From G963663365 sp963663365 (GTDB lineage: Bacteria > Hinthialibacterota > Hinthialibacteria > Hinthialibacterales > G963663365), in assembly GCA_963663365.2 (NCBI GenBank), contig CAXXIH010000008.1, positions 1,240,001-1,304,000 of the forward strand: 64,000 bases of DNA, in the 5' to 3' direction. Each line of letters starts with the position of its first letter. The first letter of the stretch is position 1. The translations under genes were made by a program, and so were the position numbers. Positions 27,004-35,373 of the stretch are shown here, piece by piece. The notes below the pieces were generated by a model that searched no databases, was not told where the DNA came from, and worked only from the letters and a program-made list of their open reading frames with translations.

Positions 27004-27222
27004 GAGGCGGGAGGGCGAACGTCCTCGTGAGCCGTTAAATACATTTGTATCTCCACATCCACCCAACGTTCTCCAACCGGGTGGCAAAGACAACTCGCTT
27101 GTCTGTGCGCCGCAAGGCGCAAGAGGTGGAATCAGGAAATATTTTCAGGACGCGCTTCAAGCCATCCACATGCCTTTTCTTGCAAACACACCAAGCGCTG
27201 AAAGCGCGCGGCGAATTTTATA
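27004..27222. repeat. Mosaic repeat island 1
   Basis: The segment starts with GGCGGGAGGGCGAACGTCCT, then GTGAGCCG and ACATTTGTATCTCC (27006-27053). This is the same module order as at 35076 and 52984. A second module (CGCAAGGCGCAAGAGGTGG, 27111-27129) recurs inverted at about 53528. A third, with GCGCTGAAAGCGCGC, matches the inverse of GCGCGCTTTCAGCGC near 53197. No transposase is present. Confidence 0.75.
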
Positions 27223-27627
27223 TCAGTGTCGAACAAACATCTGTGGCGGCTCATCGCCGCCTATGAGATGTCTCGCTAGGCATATTGGACAATGATATAC
27301 CAATCGCACACCTCCAACAGTATTTTCAGGTCCATTGAGATGAATTACTGCTTTTTTGCTTTCCCAACAGTTGCGGCAACAAGGGTGTTCTTGGTTTTCA
27401 TCATTGCTCTCATAATAAAATGGAGGACTATATATCATTTTCCCAAACTCACTTAACTTATCGGCAAGAACCGCTTTATCGTTCGTCAACTCAACCATTC
27501 TGGTTTGGATATTGAGAACTAGAGAATTTAGGGATACCATCTTTTCCTGAAGATCTGCATCCTTCCTTTTATTTGCCCAATCTGCAATCCATTTAATTAG
27601 TTTTGCTATTTCAAGCCACTCTTGCAT
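27223..27627 (-). CDS. Coiled-coil protein with C-terminal zinc-ribbon-like cysteines
   Basis: 134 residues. The first ~65 are helical and likely coiled coil (EWLEIAKLIKWIADWANKRK, then DKAVLADKLSEFGKM). The C-terminal part has CCRNCW and CPIC spaced by about 30 residues, a zinc-ribbon arrangement. The intervening YYESNDENQEHP is typical of small accessory proteins of this design found in islands and prophages. The gene is AT-richer than its neighbours and lies beside a repeat island. Function unknown; a structural or nucleic-acid-binding role is possible. Confidence 0.75.
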   Translation of the reverse strand: MQEWLEIAKLIKWIADWANKRKDADLQEKMVSLNSLVLNIQTRMVELTNDKAVLADKLSEFGKMIYSPPFYYESNDENQEHPCCRNCWESKKAVIHLNGPENTVGGVRLVYHCPICLARHLIGGDEPPQMFVRH

Positions 27628-27697
27628 AATTCGGGCCCTTATATCTTTTCAGCGTTATGGAAATTTCTACAAGAATCTCACTTTCTACTAACAGATA

Positions 27698-28006
27698 TTA
27701 TTTCTTGCCGCACGGCGGATTGTAATGTTCTCGAATTTCACTTTCAATCTGAGTGCGCCCCGCTGACTGCTGATTTGGCGTATAATAAACAGAAAACTTT
27801 ATAGTCCCATAGCAGTTTTCTTCCCAACAGCCTGCTCGATCATGGCTTTCAATACGCGACTTGACTTGCGCGGACTCACCGACATCCACGACACTGCATT
27901 TTCCATCGCTGTAGCATAGAATAACATAGACACCTGAGGAGTCCTTCAAATAGGAACTATCGTCATAAGGGCCTTCAAATGAGTATTGACATATCTTGAT
28001 AGCCAT
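27698..28006 (-). CDS. Small GIY-YIG-like protein
   Basis: 102 residues. SGVYVILCY and SVVDVGESAQVKSRIESHDR match the GIY and YIG strands plus the following helix of the GIY-YIG nuclease fold, in the variant form GVY and DVGES. IESEIREHYNPPCG supplies the Glu and the Asn/Pro turn seen late in the fold. The YIG Tyr is replaced, so activity is uncertain. It sits 70 bases upstream of the zinc-ribbon gene, in the same direction and with the same low GC, so the two probably arrived together. Confidence 0.75.
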   Translation of the reverse strand: MAIKICQYSFEGPYDDSSYLKDSSGVYVILCYSDGKCSVVDVGESAQVKSRIESHDRAGCWEENCYGTIKFSVYYTPNQQSAGRTQIESEIREHYNPPCGKK

Positions 28007-28687
28007 TTTATTTCTCCTTCTTTTTTTGTTTCAAACTGGAATAACTGCGAAAGTAATGTTGACTCACTCCTATAAATTTCGATATCTCAGCCGGGAGCAC
28101 GTTAGGTCGGACAGTATCAAACCGTTTGTCAGTTTTGCTGATACCCAAAAAGTTTTTCTTTCCGCTGCCATTAATATCTCGATGTTATACGTTGACGTTA
28201 GACTGAATTCTGAATGGCTCGCCATTAGCTGCAAATTGCCGAAAAGTTTTGATTGTTAGTTCAGATAAATACATTAACTTGTTCCTCCTTATTCCCGCAT
28301 CCAGAAACTACACGAAGAAACTTATTGAATAAAAAATTTGGCCGATAACCCGCCTCTTTTTCGCTATGGCTCGCTCCTTTTTCTAGAGACTCCCCTAACC
28401 GGCCTAATAATACGCACATCGCAAGTATCTGTCAACAATATAGAACAGAGTATCAATCTGATTTTCACATATCCTTTTGCGCTACAGAAGCATATACCTT
28501 TGGCGGGCCCATTCTATATGTTGTTCTTGTTCGTAAATGTCTATTAAACATTAACTTACGAACGACTTCGAACATTCGACATTGGAATTTCATCCCCCCA
28601 TGCACGTATCAAACACCGTCCAGGTTGCGTGGGCGGCGTTTTGCCACGTAAAATCTTCGACGTGATGGCCTCAGAGTGTCCAATGCT
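28007..28687. other. Low-GC stretch with no recognisable gene
   Basis: About 680 bases. Frames in it (for example 28338-28547, plus) are short and look random. Together with the two small genes to the left it forms a low-GC block of about 1.4 kb, which may be an eroded insertion. I see no att-like flanking direct repeat. Confidence 0.5.
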
Positions 28688-29287
28688 CTACGAACGATCC
28701 ACCGTCCCCGCCGGATACGCTTTTTTGCCTTCCGCTTCTAATTGTTTTAAGAATTTCGGGCCGAACAGGCATTCGACAATCTCGGCAATGGCGGGACAGA
28801 GGGGGGAGGCGGGCTGTTTGCGCTGCGTATTGCAGGGAAACACAAAAGCGTCGTCTTGGACGGAAATGAAGATGGGCTTGCCTTCGGAAATCGCCAAGGG
28901 CCACAGAACACAGGCTTCGGGCTTGACCTTGTAGGGCGCATCGCCAAGCCGCAAGGCCGCGCTGTGCAAGGAACAGCGAACCGCCCCGGCGTCCTTATAA
29001 GCAAAGACACACAGATCGTCATCGTCCTTATCGATTGAATACAGCCCGGGTTCTTCTTCATCGAAGATATTCTTCAGTTCGTCGTCTTCAAGCAGTTCAG
29101 GCGCAAACCGGGCCGCCTCAGCGGCATAGCCGGTGATCCGGGACATCTCCTTTTTGCCGATACAGATATCGTATTTGGAGCAGCAATATTCTGCGGGTCC
29201 GCAGCTTGTGCCATCGCAACGGTTTTCAATCGAGAAGAGGGCATCGAGATCGACAAGATAACGGCCTATTTTGACTTCAGCAGACAT
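28688..29287 (-). CDS. DUF3109/YkgJ-like cysteine-rich metal-binding protein
   Basis: 199 residues. An early cysteine cluster (RCDGTSCGPAEYCCSKYDICIG) is followed by ARFAPELLEDDE, then CVFAY, VRCSLH, ACVLWPLAIS and FPCN. This spacing matches the zinc/iron-chelating cysteine families (DUF3109, near YkgJ). The molecular role is not known. The C-terminal 23 codons have a diverged second copy at 51712-51783. A DUF3109 label is likelier than classic YkgJ because of the late CVLWPL segment. Confidence 0.8.
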   Translation of the reverse strand: MSAEVKIGRYLVDLDALFSIENRCDGTSCGPAEYCCSKYDICIGKKEMSRITGYAAEAARFAPELLEDDELKNIFDEEEPGLYSIDKDDDDLCVFAYKDAGAVRCSLHSAALRLGDAPYKVKPEACVLWPLAISEGKPIFISVQDDAFVFPCNTQRKQPASPLCPAIAEIVECLFGPKFLKQLEAEGKKAYPAGTVDRS

Positions 29288-29370
29288 GACGGGAGCGTCT
29301 CATAACACATTGCCTTGGGGCAAGGGCGGACGGTCTTTACGCCCGGGCTCCGATGCGCTGCATGGCGGCG

Positions 29371-30897
29371 TTAGCGCGTCCACGCCAGCCACTTTTGAAA
29401 AATCTTTTTCAACATGGGTGACAGACGAGTGCGGTTATAGGCATCTCCCAGTTGCCGTATGGCCTCGGCCTGTGTGGGATAAGGGTGAATTACACCGGCG
29501 AGTTTCCCGAGGCCGATTCCCCCCGCCATAGCAACCGATACTTCGCTAATCATATCTCCAGCGTGCTCGGCCACGATGGTACAACCAAGAATTGTATCCT
29601 TGCCTTTTTGCGTATGAATTTTAACAAAACCTTCTTCCTCACCATCGCAAATCGCCCGGTCCACATCCCGTAAATAACGGGTATACGTGTCGATCTCGAT
29701 TCCCTGCTCTTGGGCTGTATGTTCGTAATGCCCAACATGCGCGATTTCCGGTTCCGTATAGGTACACCAAGGGACCTGCAAAGCACTCAGTTTTTTACGG
29801 CCCATAAATAATGCGTTCTGTATCACAATCCGCGCGGCGAAATCGGCGGCATGGGTAAATTTATATTGCATACACACATCGCCCGCGGCATAAATATTCG
29901 AATTGGCGGTCTGCAATTGGTCATTAACCTGCACACCGCGCATCAGGTCGTATTGAACGCCCACTTGTTCAAGATTCATATCTTCAACATTGGGCTTACG
30001 TCCGGCGCCAACCAGGATTTCATCAACCTCAAGTTGTTTGGTTTCCCCTTGGCTTTCGTAATGGAGGACTTTCGCATTCGCGGCCTTTTCGACACGGGCA
30101 ATCTTGGCTTGCAGCACCAAATTCAATCCCTCAGCGATCATGCGCTTTTGCACGATCTCTGCGGCGTCTGCGTCTTCCCGGTCCAAAAGATGATCCCGGT
30201 CATGAAACAGCGTGACCTCGGCTCCGAAACGTAAAAAGGCCTGAGCCAGTTCGCAACCGATAGGGCCACCTCCAATCACAGCCAGTCGCCGGGGAAGTTC
30301 GGTCAACGAGAAGACGGATTCATTGGTCAAAAAACCGGCCTCTTGCAGCCCTTCGATAGGGGGGTGAAGCGCACGTGCCCCGGTACAAATAACGGCGCGT
30401 TTGTATCGCAATTCCGTATTACCCACCTGAACCGTATCGCCGCCGGTGAATCTCGCTTGGCCCAGAAAAACATCTACGCCCAGTTCTTTGAAACGCTTAG
30501 CGGAATCATGTTTGGATATACGGCTGCGGATTTCACGCATACGTTCCATCACTGCGCCAAAATCAACAGCCACCCCCTCGGGCACATGTACACCATACTT
30601 GTGAGCGCTTTTAACATGCTGTGCGGCTTTAGCCGAGCGAAGAAGCGCCTTTGAAGGCACGCAACCTGTATTCAAGCAGTCGCCGCCCATGAGGTGGCGT
30701 TCGACCAGGGCCACCTTCGCGCCCAATCCGGCCGCACCCGCCGCTGTCACCAAACCGGCAGTTCCCGCCCCGATCACCACCAAGTTGTAGCGCGGCGCGG
30801 GTTTGGGATTGACCCAATCCGGCGGATGGACATGAGCAACGAGTTCTCGATTGTGCGGATCGTTCGGCGATACCTGAACGGAGGCGTTCATATTCAT
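29371..30897 (-). CDS. Class I pyridine-nucleotide disulfide oxidoreductase (mercuric-reductase-like)
   Basis: 508 residues. A 37-residue leader precedes the FAD site (YNLVVIGAGTAGLVTAAGAA). The redox pair is in GGDCLNTGCVPSKALL. The NAD(P) site is LAVIGGGPIGCELAQAF and the second FAD contact is NIYAAGDVC. The dimerisation domain ends with GVIHPYPTQAEAIRQL. Mercuric reductase would also carry a C-terminal Cys-Cys and an N-terminal HMA domain; both are absent, so Hg(II) reduction is not supported. The start overlaps the upstream stop by four bases. The TVP38 protein in front is a common neighbour of this enzyme type. Confidence 0.93.
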   Translation of the reverse strand: MNMNASVQVSPNDPHNRELVAHVHPPDWVNPKPAPRYNLVVIGAGTAGLVTAAGAAGLGAKVALVERHLMGGDCLNTGCVPSKALLRSAKAAQHVKSAHKYGVHVPEGVAVDFGAVMERMREIRSRISKHDSAKRFKELGVDVFLGQARFTGGDTVQVGNTELRYKRAVICTGARALHPPIEGLQEAGFLTNESVFSLTELPRRLAVIGGGPIGCELAQAFLRFGAEVTLFHDRDHLLDREDADAAEIVQKRMIAEGLNLVLQAKIARVEKAANAKVLHYESQGETKQLEVDEILVGAGRKPNVEDMNLEQVGVQYDLMRGVQVNDQLQTANSNIYAAGDVCMQYKFTHAADFAARIVIQNALFMGRKKLSALQVPWCTYTEPEIAHVGHYEHTAQEQGIEIDTYTRYLRDVDRAICDGEEEGFVKIHTQKGKDTILGCTIVAEHAGDMISEVSVAMAGGIGLGKLAGVIHPYPTQAEAIRQLGDAYNRTRLSPMLKKIFQKWLAWTR

Positions 30898-31688
30898 TCA
30901 GACTCCATAACGGGGGAACTGGAGGTTTTTTCCAGTGTTTCATCGCTCTGGATAACGCGTTGAGCACGGCGGACCAGCACGGTGATAATAACAAGTGTAA
31001 CTATGACCACGATAACCATAGTCCAGGGAACCTGACGGTTGGCGATGGCTTCTTTCACACCGGCCCCACCGGCCACATACAACACAGTTCCGGGCAACAT
31101 GCACAGCCACGACCAAAAGGCATAGGTCCAAAATGGAACCCGGGTCAAGCCAAAACCATAATTCAGAAGATTGAATGGAAAGACCGGCACAAGACGCGTA
31201 ATGGCAACCATGGTCTCGCCATGCCGTTCGGTTAACCGATCAAGTTTCAAAAAGAGTTTGTTATTTGACAGCCAACCGGCAATCGACTCCCGCGCAAAAT
31301 AGCGTGAGATCAAAAAACAAAGGCACGCGCCTAAGGTCGATCCCAGGCTGACCCAAATGGTTCCGAAAATAACACCGAACAACGCCCCCGCCGCCAAAGT
31401 CAGCGCCGAGCCGGGAATCGCGGCCACGGTTGTAACAGCATAAGCTAAAATAAATGCGGCAGGCCCCCAAGGCCCAAGACCTTCGATCCAGGTATTGATG
31501 GATTTCAATTTTGCGCCAAGATCGAATTTCACAACCAAAACGGCGATTGCAATTGCCAAAACAAAAAGCACTAACGGCTTTTTCCATTTTCCGCCTTTAG
31601 AATCTTGTTCAATCGATTGTTGTCGATTCGAATCTTCTATCACAGTCCGCAGCCTCTCTTTTCCGGTCGTTTCTATGTCTGTCCGCAT
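30894..31688 (-). CDS. TVP38/TMEM64 (DedA/SNARE-associated) family membrane protein
   Basis: 264 residues with five or six membrane helices. The family core is GPAAFILAYAVTTVAAIPGSAL, then GALFGVIFGTIWVSLGSTLGA, and later RLVPVFPFNLLNYGFGLT, the conserved VTG/NYxxG region. Such proteins act as lipid scramblases or membrane-organising factors. The N-terminal 35 residues are polar. It is coupled to the oxidoreductase gene by a four-base overlap and follows the DUF547 gene by 54 bases. Confidence 0.92.
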   Translation of the reverse strand: MRTDIETTGKERLRTVIEDSNRQQSIEQDSKGGKWKKPLVLFVLAIAIAVLVVKFDLGAKLKSINTWIEGLGPWGPAAFILAYAVTTVAAIPGSALTLAAGALFGVIFGTIWVSLGSTLGACLCFLISRYFARESIAGWLSNNKLFLKLDRLTERHGETMVAITRLVPVFPFNLLNYGFGLTRVPFWTYAFWSWLCMLPGTVLYVAGGAGVKEAIANRQVPWTMVIVVIVTLVIITVLVRRAQRVIQSDETLEKTSSSPVMESE

Positions 31689-31742
31689 CAGCCGTTTATT
31701 CCTTTAAGGAATTACAGTCGCCGCAAGCAATACATGCAAATT

Positions 31743-32585
31743 CTATTTTTCATTAAGAGACCAGTCGTAATCGAGATATTCAATATCAAAACCGCCCTGT
31801 GCCAATTTCGCCGCTTGGTCTTCGGAAATATGTTGCGAAATAAAGTTGAGCACGGCCTTGCCTGATTGGCTATAGCCGTCAAAGCCACCGGCAGGCGTAT
31901 ATTTTGGGGAGAAATCCTCTCCAAACCATTTGAAGATCGAAGAAAGATAAACAGTCCCGTCTTCTACATGGAAATTTTGCGAGGCATCCAGAAATTTGCG
32001 TGCCTGATCTTCAAGTTGTTCATCCAGACGCGAACCAAGATACGGCTCGTTTCTCAAAAAGGGGCACCCCACCGACGCACAAACCAAGGCCATATGGATA
32101 CGCGGCTCATGAAACTGCTTGCGCAGAATTTCATGCTCGATGGCATCGAGTGTGTAGTCTTTGCCGATAAATTGAGACTTGAGTTTGTCCCATACGCCCG
32201 AAATCTGGCGGATACTGTTTGATGGAAAGCGGAGAGAACCGAAAAAGCCGGCCTGAATCGGATAATTGTCGATCACAACCTGCAATGTGCGGGCATTGTA
32301 AGCATTCAACCAGAAGGCGATCTTATCGGCTTCGCTCCAACTCTGATATTCGCTTTTGCCAATCCGGGACATGGCGGAAAGATAGGCATCCAGAGAATCT
32401 CGATTGCCTTTCAGTCCCCGGTAGTCCACACGGCCATGATCATCCACATAGTGATTCAGCACTTCGGCATAGTGATCATGGTTGAATCCGGCCGATTCGG
32501 ATGCAGAGGCCATGCGGAACGCGCCTGGCAAAACGAGCAACATCCATATAAGTGGCAAAGAGCCTCCAAAACGATAAAAAGGCAT
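31743..32585 (-). CDS. Secreted DUF547 protein
   Basis: The ATG at 32585 follows GGGAGATACC and opens a signal peptide (LPLIWMLLVLPGAFRMASA); the product is about 280 residues. DUF547 features are clear: HYAEVLNHYVDDHGRVDYRGL, KIAFWLNAYNARTLQVVIDNYP, HEILRKQF and VCASVGCPFLRNEPY. DUF547 proteins are of unknown function, probably enzymes or binding proteins with conserved Cys, Asn and His. The gene is first in an operon with TVP38 and the disulfide oxidoreductase. Confidence 0.9.
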   Translation of the reverse strand: MPFYRFGGSLPLIWMLLVLPGAFRMASASESAGFNHDHYAEVLNHYVDDHGRVDYRGLKGNRDSLDAYLSAMSRIGKSEYQSWSEADKIAFWLNAYNARTLQVVIDNYPIQAGFFGSLRFPSNSIRQISGVWDKLKSQFIGKDYTLDAIEHEILRKQFHEPRIHMALVCASVGCPFLRNEPYLGSRLDEQLEDQARKFLDASQNFHVEDGTVYLSSIFKWFGEDFSPKYTPAGGFDGYSQSGKAVLNFISQHISEDQAAKLAQGGFDIEYLDYDWSLNEK

Positions 32586-32959
32586 AGGTATCTCCCGAAA
32601 GTCCACAACACACTTATCCATTTGAGTTATCGGATGTTAAGACTGAGAAGCTGCCGCCCATGTTCCGAAACAAGCAGTGCATCGTGGTATTTAACTATGG
32701 CAACTAAATTGATTAAAATGAGCGTCAATCCAAGGCTGGTCCCTGCTTTTTGGTTTCATTCCGGTTACAGCTCGTTCTCCTGACGGTGCGTGAACGATGG
32801 GCTATTCTGAAACGGCTGGCATAACGGCAACCAAATCTGGTTCGGCATGCCAACCGTCGAATTTGAACAGTGCATACCGGAAGTCCATGCAAATAGGTGA
32901 CTTAGGGCCTAATCTAAAACGAACTCGATTGCTTTGAATCAATCCGGAACCAACATCGA
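32586..32959. other. Divergent intergenic region, no gene seen
   Basis: 374 bases between DUF547 (minus) and the GT2 gene (plus). Nothing beyond expected promoter space was recognised. Confidence 0.5.
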
Positions 32960-33676
32960 ATGAGTGAACAACAACCGCCTTATGACCTTTCTTTATCGGT
33001 CTTTTTTCCTTGCCATAACGAAGTCGAGAATATCGGCCCTTTGGTTGAGAAGACTCTTGCCGTGTTGCGCCCTTTGGTACGGGACTTGGAAATACTGCCG
33101 GTAAATGACGGCAGCACAGATGGCACCAAAGAACTCTTGGATGAGTTGGCCGCCAAGCATCCCGAAGTCCGGGCCATCCATCATGAAATCAACCGTGGCT
33201 ATGGCGGCGCGGTAAAGACCGGCTTGTATGAATCCAAGAAGGAATGGGTCTTCTTTACGGATGGCGATGGCCAGTTCGACGTCTCCGAAATCGAGTCCTT
33301 TTTGCTCCATGTGGCCGAATTCGATGCCATTGTCGGTTATCGTATGGATCGTCAGGATCCCGCGCACCGAAAGTTATTCGCTTTTTGCTGGGGAACATTG
33401 ATCCGAACGCTATTCGGTTTCCGCGTGCGCGATCTGGACTGCGCATTCAAACTGTTGCGGCGAAGCATGTTTGAAGGAACCGAATTTAAAGCCGAAGGCG
33501 CGGTGATTACGGTGGAACTGTTCGCGGTGATGCAAAAACGCGGAGCCAGGATCAAACAGATCGGAGTGCACCACTATCCGCGTACGGCGGGCCAACAATC
33601 CGGCGGAAGTCCCAAAGTGATTCTGCGGGCCTTTAAAGAACTGATCAAACTCTATGGCCGTCTGAGCGGGTCATAA
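32960..33676 (+). CDS. Glycosyltransferase family 2 (dolichol-phosphate mannose synthase-like)
   Basis: 238 residues. SLSVFFPCHNEVENIGPLVE, LPVNDGSTDGTKELLDEL, NRGYGGAVKTGL and VFFTDGDGQFDVSEI are the GT-A core with the DxD-like DGDGQFD. VRDLDCAFKLLRRSMF and the final basic region YPRTAGQQSGG are typical of DPM1-type enzymes that charge a polyprenyl phosphate. No membrane tail is present. It is the first gene of a three-gene plus-strand unit. Confidence 0.92.
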   Translation: MSEQQPPYDLSLSVFFPCHNEVENIGPLVEKTLAVLRPLVRDLEILPVNDGSTDGTKELLDELAAKHPEVRAIHHEINRGYGGAVKTGLYESKKEWVFFTDGDGQFDVSEIESFLLHVAEFDAIVGYRMDRQDPAHRKLFAFCWGTLIRTLFGFRVRDLDCAFKLLRRSMFEGTEFKAEGAVITVELFAVMQKRGARIKQIGVHHYPRTAGQQSGGSPKVILRAFKELIKLYGRLSGS

Positions 33677-33704
33677 GGCAAAACGAAAAGAAACATATCA
33701 AAAA

Positions 33705-34220
33705 ATGAATGAATCAACTCAAACCGGACCCAAACGCCTAGCCCCTCCACTTACGGAAGAAGCCGTTTTAGATTTGAAAGAGGGCGAGGAAGTGATTATC
33801 GAGGGCTCGGTTTATGCCATAAAGGAGTCGCTCTGTCCCGCGGCAAGCATGGCTTTGCAGCACGGCCAAGAGTTGCCGTTTAAGGCAGAAGGGCAAATCG
33901 TTCTGCTGATAGGCCCCACCCCGCCGGAACCTCCTCGTACCGTGGGTGTCGGCGCGCAACGTTTTCCCCTGCCTTTGGATATTTTATTCAAGCAGGGAAT
34001 TCGCGCCGTAATCGGTGTAGGATTTCACGGTGACAGTCTTAACGATTTATTAAAAGAATACCCGGCGGTTTGCCTGTCGGTCGATCAGGATAAGGCCTCT
34101 GCGGTTGGGGCCGCTATCAAATCCATCTCCGGAGTGGCCGCCGAAGCAGAAGCCATACGCGGTTTTCATATCTTCACCGTGGAGAATTTTCCCGCTCGGA
34201 TTGTGCGAGCGGGATTGTAA
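33705..34220 (+). CDS. Fumerase_C-like protein (class I fumarase/tartrate dehydratase beta-subunit family), divergent
   Basis: 171 residues. EAVLDLKEGEEVIIEGSVYA, GQELPFKAEGQIVLLIGPT and DILFKQGIRAVIGVGF align in order with the beta-subunit domain of iron-sulfur hydro-lyases (PF05683). Their usual landmarks are LxxGDxVxxSGxIYxxRD, then YxGPT, then SGRMD. Here SGRMD is replaced by the unrelated QRFPLPLD, and the RDAAH stretch by KESLCPA. No alpha subunit with its Fe-S cysteines is near. It may be a non-catalytic or repurposed homologue. Confidence 0.75.
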   Translation: MNESTQTGPKRLAPPLTEEAVLDLKEGEEVIIEGSVYAIKESLCPAASMALQHGQELPFKAEGQIVLLIGPTPPEPPRTVGVGAQRFPLPLDILFKQGIRAVIGVGFHGDSLNDLLKEYPAVCLSVDQDKASAVGAAIKSISGVAAEAEAIRGFHIFTVENFPARIVRAGL

Positions 34221-34261
34221 CGAGCAGAAGGCCTATTTGACCTTATTGGAAGGTGCATACC

Positions 34262-35053
34262 ATGAATTCCAAACGGTCCGTAAGATCATTGATTTCGCTG
34301 AGAATAAAACCGGGAAACATACAAATACTCCTGGCCGTCATGGCCGGAATGTGCCTTTGGGGATGCACAACCGGGGAGATTAAAATCCTGGAAGATGTTT
34401 TTCAGCGTCCAACGGAAACAACCATTGAAGAGGAACAACCGCCGGTAGAAAGCACCAGCGGCTGGCACCGGAACATCACCGCAACGTATTTCGATATCAC
34501 CGAATATTCCAAACCGCAAACCGCGTGGAACGATATGGACGCGTTAGAAGAGAATCCTTATTACTTGGCGTTGCCCATGAATAACCGTGTCCCGGGTTAC
34601 GGACAATATGGAACCTGCAAAAACCGTTGGGTTGAAATCTACTGTGTCGATTCCGGAAAAACGGTTTACGGCCAGTGGGAGGATGTCGGGCCGTGGTTTG
34701 TGAATGATGCGGCTTATGTCTTCGATAGCAGCGGGACCATAAGGCCTTTTGCCGAACAGCATGAGGGCCAGTACTGGAATATCTACCGCGAAGATGAAGG
34801 AAAAGGCTCACGTAAACCACGCAAGGTACTCAACGCGGCGGGGATCGACCTATCGCCGCTTTTGGCCCAGGCTGCGGGAATCGATGGCAAAGGTTTGGTG
34901 CATTGGCGTTTTGTAGACGCGGCCGATGTGCCTAAAGGTCCATGGAGAGAGAAGGTTTCGACTTCTTCCGCACACTACCGCCAGAGGTTCTTTATGTTAT
35001 TCGGCGTCGAGCACAAACATTGGGAACTCACCACCACGCGGGAAAACCGGTAA
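34262..35053 (+). CDS. Lipoprotein, possible double-psi beta-barrel (RlpA-like) fold
   Basis: The ATG at 34262 has GGAAGG about eight bases upstream; 263 residues. The lipobox is LWGC near residue 37, after a long basic n-region. The mature part contains TCKNRWVEIYCVDSGKTVYGQWEDVGPW, broken here by DVGPWFVNDAAYVF, and AAGIDLSPLLAQAAGIDGKG. This order of a strand, a D-x-GP turn and an IDLS helix is that of RlpA-like barrels. The fold call is from pattern only. A repeat island follows the stop. Confidence 0.7.
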   Translation: MNSKRSVRSLISLRIKPGNIQILLAVMAGMCLWGCTTGEIKILEDVFQRPTETTIEEEQPPVESTSGWHRNITATYFDITEYSKPQTAWNDMDALEENPYYLALPMNNRVPGYGQYGTCKNRWVEIYCVDSGKTVYGQWEDVGPWFVNDAAYVFDSSGTIRPFAEQHEGQYWNIYREDEGKGSRKPRKVLNAAGIDLSPLLAQAAGIDGKGLVHWRFVDAADVPKGPWREKVSTSSAHYRQRFFMLFGVEHKHWELTTTRENR

Positions 35054-35075
35054 GAAACATCCCGGTAACGCGGCC

Positions 35076-35310
35076 GCCGGGAGGGCGAGGTTCCACCCGA
35101 GCCGCTGTTTGCTATACACACATATGTATCTCCTAATCTAAAAATGTTCTCAAACGCCAATATCCCATCAAGAAACTTTCTTGCGCACTTACAACGCTTA
35201 CGATTTTGGGGACATTTCACCCCGGCTTACGCCCTCGACGGTCTTCGACCGTCTCAGGCTAAGCCGGCTATTGCATTTCGCGCCTCCGGCGCTTGTTTAC
35301 ATAACATTGA
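35076..35310. repeat. Mosaic repeat island 2
   Basis: The first module (35076-35133) runs GCCGGGAGGGCGAGG, GAGCCGC, then ACACATATGTATCTCC. A second module (about 35188-35300) begins CTTGCGCACTTACAACGCTTA, passes a CCCCGG...CCGG palindromic part and ends TCGCGCCTCCGGCGCTTG. It aligns with 53191-53292. The rest up to 35373 holds no gene. Confidence 0.7.
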
Positions 35311-35373
35311 TGTTTTCAAAAATTCTAAAGCATCAAAGAACCAAAATCCGTTTTGTCCTTTTCCTCTGCAATT

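Noticed and set aside
27223..28006. Toxin-antitoxin pair
   Set aside because: Neither protein resembles a known toxin or antitoxin, and the genes are separated by 70 bases rather than overlapping.
29371..30897. Mercuric reductase (merA)
   Set aside because: No HMA domain, no C-terminal Cys-Cys and no mer genes; only the general disulfide oxidoreductase call is supported.
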